Source: Aquila chrysaetos chrysaetos | Taxonomy: Eukaryota > Chordata > Aves > Accipitriformes > Accipitridae | Reading direction: 5' to 3' | Length of the DNA: 64,000 nt | Assembly: GCF_900496995.4 (NCBI RefSeq) | Contig: NC_044030.1 | Span: 81,384,017 to 81,448,016 of the forward strand | Shown: piece by piece, positions 35,435 to 47,665 of the stretch | How the letters are laid out: each line of letters begins with the position of its first letter | Numbering within the stretch: the first letter of the stretch is position 1 | The notes under the pieces: model-generated | Database searches by the model: none | The model's input: only the letters and a program-made list of their open reading frames with translations | What the model was told of the DNA's origin: nothing | Position numbers and translations under genes: made by a program

Positions 35435-35465
35435 AAAAAAAAAAAAAGGCGGGGGGGGGGGGGGG
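35435..35465 (+). repeat. Poly(A) followed by 15-base G run
   Basis: A run of A residues (35435-35447) is followed by GGC and then fifteen G residues (35451-35465). The G run could form a quadruplex, and its length in the assembly may be inaccurate because such runs sequence poorly. Confidence 0.85.
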
Positions 35466-36743
35466 AAGGAGGCTAGGTTTCCAAACTGAGCAATCCATCT
35501 TAGAAGACTGCTACGTGCAGTAACTTCTGCAGTATGAATAAATATGCATAATCAAAAAGGGAGCACAGCTCGCTTCTCTCTATTGCTCATTTGATATACC
35601 TCTTCATGTCATATCCACTTTCACATAAACAACACAATAATAAAACATCTGCATTGCTAAATAACACTACTGTGTTCTAATTCCTCTGGAATGACATGAA
35701 TAAGAACATCCTACTCCTGTTTATTAGAATTTATTGATGACATGAGTGTGTAAAGCAGCAGAAGGCATAATTAATCCTGGTACAGCCCCAAGTTACACGT
35801 CCAAACTTGACAAGGTTCACTCTTGACTTGCATTACTTTCCCTTGTTGCATGATAACATCAGGGACTTTGACAACATACAGATGTCCTGCTAAAGGAGTG
35901 GCAGGGAGGCAGTTTGCTCCTTGGTTCCAGCTTTTGCAGATGCAAAGGGTGGGTTATGGCTCAGCGAGGAATGATGGGAAAATTGGTAAAAAAGAAAATA
36001 AGCAGCCCCTTGCTTGAGACAGCAAACAGCACGCTAATGAAGCTTACAGATGATGTTCAATTGGGAGGAGTAGTGAGCCCCGTCAGGGTAGAGCAATAAT
36101 ATCGGCAGGTTTAGAGAAATTAGAAATAAGAGAAGAAAATAACAAAATTAGATCAATCTTAGGGAAGACAATTTGAAACACAAAGGCAGCTGGAAGGAAA
36201 AGCTGAAAGCAAGCCGTAATGTTGAAATAAGTCTAAAGGGGATAATGGATGAGGAAATAAAGATTGTTTGCAATGTAAGGTGGCAACGAAAACAGTGGCA
36301 TATCTAGAAATCTAACCCCCGGGTTGGTTCACCTTATCCATCCCTCTCCCAAGCCACAGGACATAGGAATCTCTTACAGCTCCAAGCTACACAGTTTGGG
36401 ATTTGAGGTGCAAAAGCACTAGTGTACTTAAGTACATCTTTAGATGCTGAAGCCTGTGATTGTGGATGCTCAGGACTTCTTTCCCGACCTTCAAGGCACC
36501 GGCATGTCACCAGACCTCTAAGGATACAGCCCTCAGGCCCCCGATCAAACGTGCTCCTCTTCAAGGTCCCACACCCTCCCTAATTTTATACACCAGACTT
36601 TCCACTGTGCCCATGGGGACCAAGCTGTGAGGCATACACCCGATGGATGGGAGCATGAACAAAACACAAGTCCATATGTATTCTCCAGAGTGCTAGCTAC
36701 AATACTTGCTAGGGAAGAGAAGGACAAAATTCAATGATTTCTT

Positions 36744-36800
36744 CTTCACCTGATGGGTTTGAACCCACAACTCTGAGAAAAGTGCCTTAGCTACTGGAGA
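36744..36800 (-). mobile_element. tRNA-derived SINE head, decayed
   Basis: On the minus strand the order is CCAGTAGCTAAGGCACTTTT, then GTGGGTTCAAACCCATCAGG. The GGTTCAAACCC part matches the T-arm (B-box) of a tRNA and the part before it resembles a degraded D-arm/A-box. An acceptor stem and a proper anticodon arm cannot be formed, so this is not a working tRNA. It resembles the tRNA-like head of an ancient sauropsid SINE. Confidence 0.5.
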
Positions 36801-38599
36801 TGAATGGTCTGGAAGGGAAACTTTATAATTCTCTTCCATTGCTTTTTGTATAAAATAAATCAAATTCTGAACACCTCCATATCAGAAAGCACCCAAGCCA
36901 CAGCCAACTCAGGCTGCTTCTTTTCACCCTTTCTCCACCGTATTCTGTAAAACATTCCTTCTCCCTTCTTGGCTTGGAAAGACCAACGCAAGGCTACTCC
37001 TACAGCCCAACAATTAGAACATTTTCCTCCTTGGAGAACCTGGAAACTGCTTCCGAGGGGAATGGATACCTTAACTCCTAAGCTATTGAGCAATCAAGGC
37101 GCCTCCTTGTTGCTGCATTTTACTGGAGATGACTGGGCTGCATTGGTTGGCTAGACCCAGAGGAAAGTCCTTGGCTCAGAAACCCAGGCAGGGTGCCGTT
37201 TTCAAGGATGATATGTGTTTAGGTCCCATCTCTTGCTTCAGTGATTCCTTTGCTTTTCCCTTTGCTTTGCACATGAAATTGAGGCACCAGAGCAAGAGTG
37301 CTGTGGACTTCCCCCAGCAGCTTTCTCAGATGCTGCAAAGCTGAAATGTTGTGGTACTGAACAATTTTATGGTGCAAGTTGTAAAAGCTTATGTTACTAG
37401 TTCTGACAGCTCCTGGCTCCAGCCTTTGTGATGACCAAGACAGCAATTGCTGCACAAAGATAATATATCAGGAAGAAGTATATATCTATATCTTCTGTAT
37501 CTATACATACAAGTCGGGGGGACAGCCACAACTGAGACTGTAGGTTCACTCTTGGGCATGGGCTTTCAAAAAGATTTTTGAAAACTAGAGGGAATTTAGA
37601 GAAAAGCAGAGAGCTGGAGGAGTTGAATTATGAGTGAAAATAAACCAGAGCTTAAAGTATGTATCTTCTCTAAATTATGTTTAAAGAACAAGAAAAAAAT
37701 CCCATGTGTATACCCCTAGGTCCCCAGGAGATCTGTCCAAACACCTATTTTTTCTTTCTTTTTTTTTTTTTTTTAATCTCTGTACCTTCTTTTCCCCTGC
37801 TTCTGCAAAGAAGTGCAGAGAACAACTTTGAACACCTTGAATCATAAATGTATTGATTTCAAAGCCTTGTGTGCTGATTAATATCTGCCTGCCCACGAGC
37901 CACTTTATTCATATGGGATTCGTATGGGAGATTTCACAAATTTAACAAGGGTGCTTCTCAGATTCTTCTTGTCTCTTATGAAACATTATTTTAACATTTT
38001 TGTTTCCAGGGAACTCATCTGCTAAAGCTGCAGCACCTATCTTTCCTCCCCTTGACAAAATGTTAGCAAGATTTTGAAGCACACAATTAAAAAGGTGAGA
38101 ATATACTCCTTATCAGGTCATTGATACACTCTATGTGTTTCGAAATGTTGTTTAATGTTTCCTGGTGTCTGTCTGCTTCTGAAATGGTGATACTAAGGCT
38201 TGCATACTCAGAAATTCAGAATAATAGTTTCTATTTTGGTGAAATATTTTAAGATCTTTGCCTGGAAGCACCAGCAGATACTGAGCAGTGTTGCTATTTG
38301 GCAAAGAAACTCACCTGCCAAGTAATATCAAATTCAGAAAAAAAGCCAAGCTCGCAACAGGTGCACATGTTCGCTTCAGGATAAATACGTTACGGTCACA
38401 GGAGCATCATGCAGCAGATAGTGCATTTTCTTATTGTGTGCATTCAAACTAAAGCCAAATTTGCATTTTGTTTCCCTGTGAGATCTTGCTTTCAGCTTTT
38501 CTTATGAGCAGTGGACTGATTAAGGATATGCCTAGAAATAGTTCATCAGTTTATAAAGAAATATGTACCAACATCTTTATATTTTCATGTGCCACAAAA
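36801..38599. other. Non-coding sequence without a recognisable feature
   Basis: AT-rich with a poly(T)-rich tract at 37748-37774. No open frame above 78 codons and no repeat family recognised. Confidence 0.55.
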
Positions 38600-39056
38600 T
38601 GCCAAAGCCAGGGCCATGAAAATGGTCAAGGGGCTGGAGAACCTCCCCTGTGAGGACAGGCTGAGAGAGTTGGGGTTGTTCAGCCTGGAGAAGGGAAGGC
38701 TCTGGGGAGACCTTCCAGCAGCCTTCCAGTACCTAAAGGAGCCTACAGGAAAAATGGGGAGGGACTCTTTATCAGGGAGTGTGGTGGTAGGACAAGGGGT
38801 AATGGTTTTAAACTAAAAAAGGGTAGATTTAGATTAGATGTAAGGAAAAAATTCTTCACTGTGAGGGTGATGAGACACTGGAAGAGGTTGCCCAGAGAAG
38901 TTGTGGATGCCCCATCCCTGGAAGTGTTCAAGGCCAGGTTGGATGGGGCTTTGAGCAACCTGGTCTAGTGGAAGGTGTCCCTGCCCATGGCAGGGGGGTT
39001 GGAACTAGATGATCTTTAAGGTCCCTTCCAACCCAAACTAATCTATGATTCTATGA
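38600..39056 (+). mobile_element. CR1 LINE, 5'-truncated 3' end
   Basis: The copy starts inside ORF2, with a frame reading [20 protein letters not shown] and then [13 protein letters not shown], a conserved C-terminal block of the CR1 reverse-transcriptase protein. After a frameshift the last part is found again in frame at 38870-38968. It is followed by a short 3' untranslated region with the conserved GGTTGGAACTAGATGATCTT and CCCTTCCAACCCAAACTA blocks, ending in the tandem ATTCTATG-type repeat (39041-39056). Severe 5' truncation and lack of a poly(A) tail are normal for CR1. The moderate divergence suggests an insertion in the avian lineage. Confidence 0.95.
38870..38968 (+). pseudogene. 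CR1 ORF2 C-terminal remnant
   Basis: An open stretch of 32 codons plus TAG stop reads MRHWKRLPREVVDAP at its start and ends ALSNLV. This is the standard C-terminus of the CR1 ORF2 protein. It is out of frame with the upstream part of ORF2 in the same copy and has no start of its own, so it is a dead remnant, useful mainly for placing the element's 3' end. Confidence 0.9.
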
Positions 39057-42000
39057 AATACACCTTGTTCCTCCATTGGTGTTTGATTCAATACAGATAG
39101 AATTGGTCCATTTTTAGGCTAGAAAAGCCTAAAGAGAAGATCTAACTGGTTGAAAATATAGTAGCATGTGTCTTTGCTTGGGAAGTCTCACACAGGAGTA
39201 GCACAACAGGACAGAGTGGGAGTATTTAAACCTTTAGACCCAAAGTTTCAGTGCAGCCTCTAGTATTGTCATCAGCAAATTCATTTTCTTGCAAATTCAC
39301 TGGTGAAACCCTTCACTCTCTTGTGTGCTCTACCATTGCAATATCTGGGTTTTGTCAGAGTCTATAAAGTCTTCGGGGATTCTCCCAGTTAATCAGAAAC
39401 ATAGATGCAAGATGTCTTCACACATCCTAGAGCATACGGAATCTACCAGAAAGTGTTCTAGAGTCCACACTGCCTGGGCTGTCCTTAAAGTTCATGAGGA
39501 TTTTGGTATTTTGGGGGTTGGAAAATATTTACATTTAACTTTTTAACCCCTCCTACAGACACTTTCTGAAAGTGAGGGGGAAACAGTGGACTTAAATTTT
39601 TTTTACAGATGTGGTTCCTTAACCTCTACTTTATTCCTCTCTGGTTTACTTTCAACATTAATTTATAAATGTGCTTTAGTTCCAGCATGAGACCTTCATA
39701 TTCCTGTTCAGGATCTGGAAAGGTCCACATTTGATCTTCCTTGTCATTTTGCAGGAAAGGGATATCGTGTTGCAGAAAATCAACCAAGCAACCAACTGTA
39801 TCATATACTAAGAGCAGGCAAACATCCAGTGGCACAGGCAGTAATCTACTCCTGCTTGAATAGTACTTTTGGACATATATAATGTTAGGTCCGGTTTTCC
39901 AACACGAACTTTTAATGGCTCATGTTTGAGCATGAAAGTCAGTCACAGAGCACCTTTTCTAGTTTCAGGCAAAAAAACCAACAGGTGGAATCAGTCTCCT
40001 GGTCTTGCTGCCATGCGGTATTGCTAGGTGGCAAGGAGAAACGCTCCCTCCTGCCCATAACCAGAGTTGCTTCTGTTTCTGTTTTGGAGGGTTTTGTCAT
40101 GTTGTACAAATAGCTGATGGCGGGTATGAGTTCAGTTCCTTGTCCTTGTATAGACTTCTGCAAGCAAAGTGAGGCCTGACCCAGGAAAAGGATGAACAAA
40201 TTTCCAGGCAGCTTCTGCAGAATTTAGGTATCTGTCTCTGACACTGATGCAAAAGCATCCTTCTAACAGCTCAGTTGTAGGAGAACTTGCAAGCACCTCT
40301 ATTTTCCCCAGTGAAGTACCAAGCAACCTTGGAAGAAGACACTTGAGACTCACCATCCAAGAGCTACAACTGGTAAGCAACAACCTCATACATTGCTCTT
40401 TCTAACCTGCAATCTTTGCATTGTACCTATGCAACAGTTCAGCCTCAAAAGCAAAGCCTACCTTTGGGATGCAAAAGATATGGACATAGATGATGGGGAC
40501 TATGGGGATTATGTTGGTGCAGTGACCAGCCTTTCAGAAGTGTTTTGCTCAAGTCACAGAAGATATAGAATTTCAGTCTCCCCCATGGCTCCACAATTGT
40601 CTAATGGCTTCTTCAGATTTTTCCCTGCTTATCAAGTCATTTGCTGTAAAATCACTTCATTGTAAGGAGAGCTGAGATTTGCCCAGTTAAGATCCTTAAT
40701 TCCCTTTCTGGATTTGACCAGATAAAGATCTCTTGGCACCTGTCACTACAACAGGAATTTTATTACTTCCTTGGTCCTATTCTTTGTTTGACTCATTTAA
40801 AATATGAGCTTTCATGGGAAGGGACCGGTTTTTATTTTGTGTTTGAAACTTCATCTTCCCTTGAGTCTCTGGCTCTGGTCTTCGGTGATACTAAAGAATG
40901 ATGAGAAATAGAAAGGCAAATGTCTTTTTAAGACAAAATTTCCTGCTCCTCCCCATTCTGAAATCCATAGATCTCACTTTGCATAGCATTTTCATAAACA
41001 GAGAAAACTCTCTATAGCAATGAAATAAAATTAAGATACAGTAGTGCCCCGCAGAACACCCATCATACTTTCAAAATAGACCATTCACTTACTGTAAAGG
41101 TTATTTCAAGCCAAGAATCCATTTATTTGAATGTATTTCCATTTTAATCAATATCCTTTAGAAATGGCCTCTTTCTTAGTCATGTAAGGTGAATTGATAT
41201 AATTTTAAGGACATGTATTTCTTTTCTAAATGTTCTTATATGGCAAGGACATATGTGAGATTGGATTTTCACCTCTGGTAGATATGAGTCAACAGCACTT
41301 TCTTTATGTTAGTGCAACAAGAAGATGAGTGCCAGAGGCAAGAGTTTCAGAAGAGAAGATGTTTCTACAGCACCCGAACACTGAGGTGACAATCCCTCGT
41401 TTGTAATCCCAGGAGATCTCTTAGCAGCTCTGCGAAACCTTACTTTCCTTCTGAAAGCCTGAGCCACATTCCACCAAAACCAACTGAAAGACTTCCATTA
41501 ACTTCAACAGATTTTCAATCATGGTCTTATCCAAAATGAGTGCTTTCTTTTAATGTGTGAATAGGATGTAATTACCTTTCATTACATCAAATGTAGCAGA
41601 AGATGGGCAAGTAGGTTTTTTTGCTTGGGCTTGTACATTTTTGTAACATTTGCAAAATGCTGACTTATGCACACAGTTACTCTTGAAACACAATTACTCA
41701 TATATAAATCTGCATTTGTGTTTAAATGTCACTGGTAACAAGAACGCTTCTGGTAACAAATTTGTTTATCAAATATACATCAGAAAATGGCACATTAAAT
41801 AACAAAACGTTTAATAAAAGGTATGCTCAGCATTTTTACAGCCAGCCTGGGCCTCGTCCAACAAACCCTGATGTTAAAAGAAACGCTATCATTAATGTCT
41901 AAGGATCTGGATTAAACCCATAATGGGAAATTCTCAGATTTTTGCTTTCTTTACACTTTTGAAGTACTGTTTTTCACTCTGGGACCAGACTGTATGCTTC

Positions 42001-45000
42001 TACGTACTGAGCTCACAGACGGAAGTCAAGGGAAGGACTCCTGTGGGTTTCAGGGGAGTCTGAAGAGTCTTCCCTTCAAAAAGTGATAGCACTACTGATT
42101 TTTTTTTTATTATTATTTTTTTATCTGAGAGACATCTGAAACTCATTATCATGTTTAGATTTCAGGGGCATTATTAGTTTGATGACAAGGAATGCTCAAG
42201 GATGACAAGGATGATCAAAGTTATGAAACAACTCTTATGTAAAGAACAGCAAAGAAGACTGGGACTCAGCCTGAGGAAAAAAAATAATGTGGGAAGATAC
42301 GCTACTGGTCTTAAAATCAGGGATGATGACATGGCAAAGGTAAGTAGAGAAAGACTTCATTTTTCTTTCTAAGACTAGAATTGAGAAGTAACAAGTGAGG
42401 CTACCAGATGCCAGGCGCAAAGTAAATAATAGCAGGGGAGGCTAAACCAGCCTCGGAGTTGCTTATGTGTCTTCCCTGACTGCAAAGGGAACCAAAGGTC
42501 TGACTGCGGTTACCTGATTAAAGGAGGCTAATGACATCTGAGATGCACTAAGGTATCTGAGACATCCATATGGAACCATCCACACAAGACCTATAGAAGA
42601 GCCGTACCTCTCTGGAGTGGCACTGGAGGGTGGAGGAAGATCCTGGAGCATTTCCAAAGGTGCTGGAAGTGGGCCTAAAGCACTATACTTTGAAATTAGT
42701 CACCTTGTGCTATAGTTTCTCAAGATTCTGGGTCTGCTGGAAAAAACTGGGTGTGAATTCCTGGTTTGCACTCTTTGTCATTTCTGGGTGGCACATCACT
42801 GCCCTTCAGGTGCATTGGGGTATCCATGAAGCCACTCTCTAATACGGGTAACAAAACCAGGAAAAAACAGGTGGGTGCAGAGAATTTGGCAGCATGCAAA
42901 ATCAGCACGACAGAGAGGTGATTTTTACCTCTGTTTACAGCATTGGTGAGATTGATATCAGAACACATTTGAAAAGATACTGAAAAATTGTCAAGGATGC
43001 AGTGAAGAGCCAGAAAAAAATATTAGAGAGTTTAGAGAAATGCCTTGCAGTGAGAGATTTAAGCAGCTCATTCTGTCTAGCATATCAAAGATGTATTTTA
43101 GTATAACCTGAAAGTCAAAACTGAATGATTCAAAATGGTAAAGTCAAAAAGCAACGGCTTTGTTAGGAGGCCTAACCCTCCGTCTTGATGTGACAATGCA
43201 TCTTAACACAATTACAATGATTTATTTGTAGACTGGGACAAAGTTACACAGCCCTTTCCTAAATTTGAAGAATTGTTTATAAATATGTTTATATACGTGA
43301 TGCTTAAGGAATAATAAATATGTAATTCTTGGTTTAGAAGAATTGCTATTATTTTATTAAATGTTCTATTGAATGAGTGGTCGGGGTAATTACAGAAATT
43401 CACAGGCAATTTCTGTTTCCTCCCAGAGAGTTGAAAAGAAGAAAACTCGTTTTTGTCACGGAATGTTATTAAATGATTTTTCCTAGGAACTCATAGACAG
43501 AAAATGTATAGAATCTGGTTTCCAAGGCCACAGGAACCGACTGAGCTTTCTTTTCTCTCCTGTATCTCCGCTCATGAAATTCACACGGAAAACAATTGTA
43601 AAATTTCTTGAAAAGTTTTATCAATGTTATTAAAAGGGTTTCAAGACATTCAGATGCTTTCCTGTAACAGTAAGGAAAACATGGATAATTGCTCTTCTCC
43701 ATTACCCTCTGAGCCTTGCTTATCCACAGCATCCCTGCAGTAGTATGGTGTCTCTCTGGCTCCTCATCATCATATGCTCATTAGTCATTAACCAACTGCA
43801 TCTCCACAGGTGGGGACCAGCAGCAAAAGCAATGCCCTGGTATGAACGGCTCCCATGAAACGTGACTCCAGCTCTCCTCGCTGTAAGACAACTCTGATGA
43901 CAGAGGGAGCATCAAGTCAATCCGCCACCGCGTAGCATACCGCATTCACATCGCAGCTTTTTAATTTCTTGTAGACAGATAGAAATGAAAATTAAGTCTA
44001 CTGGCACTCTTCAAGTGGCTAGAAGCAAGCCAAGTCAGATGCACAAGCTGTATAGCCATGCTAGCACGCAGTCTTTCCCAAGCCATGAGCTCGTACCAGA
44101 TGATAGAGCCCAGTGCCACATGAACCACCATCTGCCCCGCTTAGTGGATGCGTGAAATGAGCTTGTGTCTGCTTGCACTTGGCTACGTAAATATATTTGC
44201 TTATTTGGAAATGGGTTGTATTCAAATGTACGTTTCAAATAACAGACACATGATGTAATTGCTATATAAATAGGAAGGTGGTTTACACACAAATATAGCA
44301 GTGCTATTAGAGGTGATCATTAGTTACTAATATAAGAAGTTATTTGAACATTAGCATATTGTTATTCATAGCAGAATTCATTATGCATTTTGTATGTAAG
44401 TTGTAGCTTCCTTAATAAACTTAGAATAAAGAATCTCTGTTCTGTAGATTGCTAAAGAAGGACAATAACATTAGTGATTATTAAGGTCTGAAATTTTCTA
44501 ACAATTATCTATATTTAGAAAGACTATTTGAAAAAAAAAAAGAAGACATGGGAGTATTTTGACCTATTTCAAATAGAATTTCCACTCATATTAAAAACTG
44601 ATGAAATGAAATAGACAGAAAATAAAATGGAAAGAATAGAAGAAAGCATTAAAACTCTAAAGATATGCTGAATGTGTCCTCCCAAAGAGCAAAAGCAATT
44701 AATTCCCTATTACATGTGCCTTAAAGGATTATATATTCATAAACTGACAACTCGGAAAGGACTATCCCATCAAGATGCCAAACCAATCAACTATGACAGA
44801 AGCTCATATTTAAATCCCCCTTATCCAAAAAGAGGTATGTCACTCCACCAGTGAAACTGTACAAGGGGAGACTACAAACCTTTCTGACTCCAGCCAACAA
44901 TAAACTCTACTCCCACCTTTCCAATGTCTTTCAGCTCAATACTTTCTCATCTCACACCTTTTCTCTGATTTTTCCAACATTTAAAAAAAGAGCAAGGAGA

Positions 45001-45386
45001 TGAAGAAGGCTTGACAAAGCACCAAGAAAGAGCTATTTTCTTGCGTGATGTCGCTTCTAGGCCAAGATCAAGGCCAGTTTTGCCCTGCAGCCACAGCTCT
45101 GTGTGATTCATGTCATCGTGCCTAAACTAGGGTTAAACTCACTGGCTTCGATGCTTCCAGGGATACAGCCATGGCAGCACTAAATTAAACATGGATCACT
45201 AAAGTCGTGTGAGATGCTGAAATAAGCCCAGGTCAAGCTGTACACTCTCCAGGTGTGAGTAAGCTTCTTTAAAGGTAACTTGGAGATACATATGTATACA
45301 TGACATGTACAACCACAGTCATATCCCAAGCCACCAACTTCATGGATATCAGGAAACTTACCAAAGTTATCAAAGTTTACTTGAGA
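39057..45386. other. AT-rich non-coding sequence
   Basis: No gene is recognised in 6.3 kb. The largest open frames are 85-90 codons and lack any coding bias that I could see. Poly(T)-rich sequence lies near 42100-42121. Segments such as 43200-43400 (forkhead-like TTTATAAATATGTTTATA) are AT-rich and repeat-free, but nothing firm can be said. Confidence 0.55.
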
Positions 45387-45403
45387 TTTTTTTTTTTTTT
45401 TTT
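45387..45403 (+). repeat. Poly(T) tract
   Basis: Seventeen consecutive T residues; no retroelement body recognised beside it. Confidence 0.85.
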
Positions 45404-45409
45404 ACTTTC

Positions 45410-45600
45410 CTGTGTGATGCAATAAATGGAATATTGTAATTTAATTTATTTTCACTGTTTCCAATTAGATTCCAAATGATTTCAAGTACGGCAGCTAAAA
45501 GAAAACAAGCTCGTTTGGGTTAATGCTGACAAATAATGGAATTTAATTGTGATTTAAGATTCCCAATGTTCATTGATCGCTCCATTCAAAACAGTCCTTG
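45410..45600. promoter_or_regulatory. Possible conserved non-coding element
   Basis: The segment has no repeat phrases and is dense in homeodomain-type cores (GTAATTTAATTTATT, CCAATTAGATTCC, GGAATTTAATTGTG). It also has an inverted SOX-like pair CAATGTTCATTG (45564-45575). This pattern is common in vertebrate enhancers near developmental genes. Conservation was not tested. Confidence 0.25.
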
Positions 45601-47084
45601 AATAACCTCTTTTAAATTACGGAGTTTGAATACTTCCTTTAGTTTTCTAGGACTGCACTTAGGGCACTTACCTCCATTAATTTCTGATTGTTTAGGTTTT
45701 TCTTTACCTACTCTTTTATAAGACTCTTGGTCATCTATAAATTATCTCGGTTACATATAAGACATTGAAACTTCCCTGATTTGGGGAGCAACATACACTG
45801 ATGGCAGCCTAGATAAGAACATCTGCAGGCGTTTACGCAGTGTCAAGCTTCCTGAAACAGTTTGGCAGAGAGGCTGGCCAAAGAGGCCAGAAAAACTTGT
45901 TTGTGCAGGAAAGTGAACTCAGACTAAGGTGAAACATGAGGTTGCAGGTCAATGGCTACTTCTGAGTAGCTCCCTGTCTTCTGAAATAAATGGGTCTGTT
46001 TGGTTTTATTTCCTTTCAAAGTGAGGTTCGTTAAGTGAAAAAAACCAAACGTGTACGTGGAGAGAAACCCTTGCAAAGTGAAAATTCTGTTAGTTGCTTG
46101 TTTTCTGTTGTACTCGGCTTTTCGTTACTTTTCTTCAATTAAAAATGAAATTCTCTTTGTAAATTCCAGTAATTCTTCTGCAGTCATTCCTTGTAGCTTT
46201 CTCAAGACATATCAAAGGACCCCATTTCCCTAATACAGGGACATTCATGTCTGAATTGGCTTTGGAGAAACAGGCTCAGGCCCTACCACCTTTTGTTACT
46301 TTAAACTCTCTGCTTTACAAATCCTGAAGACAAGATTACTTGGCGCTCCACAGCTCTCTCCTACCGCATTGCAAAAATGAAATGTTTCAATATTCTTGAA
46401 ATGAAACATTCTGACATTATCAAAATGCAAGGAGAAGATTGAAATTATTCATTTGGACTTACTCCCATAAAAATGTCACTGAAATCAGCACATTTTCACA
46501 ACATGTTTTTATTTGGGCAAAGCGGCTTTTTTTTTTCCCCCCCTTGGAAAATGATTTCATTAAAAACAAATGACCAGTTCTAATTACAACTCACTGAGCC
46601 TTTGCTCCAAAAGTCAAAGCCATTAAAACAGCACTTAGTCTGTATGTACTGGGAGACAGATTCTCCCTTACAGGTTGCTATGAAAAACAAGTTTCTCCCC
46701 TGCAGAAGAGCTGATATTTGATGTCCCTGGGACTGCAAGCTAAATTCATCTCTTGCCTTTAAGTGGTGTCCCCAATTTAAAAAAAAAAAAAAAATTTCAA
46801 AAATTTAATAAACAAGTCAAAGGCAAAAGGCGAAGGGCACATCCCAACCGTTTGAAGAAAATTATCATTGACTTCTGAGTTTAGTTCTGGAAATGGAAAG
46901 CAGGAGCTATAAAGCCACGTCTGCATGGCCCTGGAATCTGAGCAGAGATCTGAGACAGGACCAATTGAGCCATCTTCCCAACCAGAGTCAATACAGCCAT
47001 GCGAGAGCGGTCCTCTGTCCAAACTGATTAGGCTGCCGAAAAGCTGGATTTTGTGACTTTGCCCATGCTATTAAATTAAATGTG
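45601..47084. other. Non-coding sequence without a recognisable feature
   Basis: AT-rich, with a poly(A) tract at 46779-46794 and a T/C run near 46528-46544. No gene or repeat family recognised. Confidence 0.55.
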
Positions 47085-47665
47085 CCTTAGTCCCCAGCGT
47101 GACACCGAGGCCGGCTGGATGCGACGGCTCGCATCAGTATTGAACCCTTCCGCAGCTGGGTGGCTGCATCCTGGCTGCCCCTTGGGAAGGACCCCTGCCC
47201 CACGCCAACCCCCCAAAAGTGTTCGGGCACCGTTTGTGGGAGTGCCTGTTTGCCCGAGACGAAGATGCACCATCAGTTTATCGGCGTAGACAGTAAAGCT
47301 GCAGTGCCCAACACTGTTTAATTTAGTAATATAAATATGGCCAATCAATCTGCCCGTGTAACTGACTGAAGTGCTCGTATCTCTTCGTGAGTGAATGTCC
47401 CAGCCCCGCCAGTGTCGTGGGACGTGTGGCCTCGTCACGGTGCCCGTGGCCCAGGAGAGACCTGGCCGGTGTCAGTCTGAGCCCTGGCCTCGTTACAAGC
47501 CTTCAGCATCGGACCTTCTTCAGAGCAGGGTCAGCTCTGCCGTCCCGCCGCACCTTCAGGGGCAGATGCCGACACGTGTCCCTCACCCCGTCTGGGCTGG
47601 CAGGGGTTTTATATTGCTTTTAATTTAGTTTGTCACCACGGTCACAGGTCCGTTATTTCGGTTTT
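47085..47665. promoter_or_regulatory. CpG-rich patch
   Basis: About 30 CpG dinucleotides in ~580 bases at GC content above the local average. CpGs are densest at 47100-47150, 47395-47460 and 47540-47590. The centre (47290-47370) is AT-rich and could be a separate conserved core. A 120-codon minus frame at 47076-47438 and two overlapping plus frames are open here, but none is recognised. It could be an orphan CpG island or a promoter. Confidence 0.4.

Larger units (their letters stand above)
33571..36743. other. Non-coding sequence with simple repeats
   Basis: No gene is recognised. Overlapping open frames at 34.5-34.9 kb lie on both strands of the same bases. Simple repeats are listed separately. 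Confidence 0.55.

Noticed and set aside
36744..36800. tRNA gene
   Set aside because: Only the T-arm-like sequence is good; no acceptor stem or anticodon arm can be formed.
38589..38816. 75-codon plus-strand frame as a host gene
   Set aside because: It is the translated ORF2 part of the CR1 insertion, broken by a frameshift.
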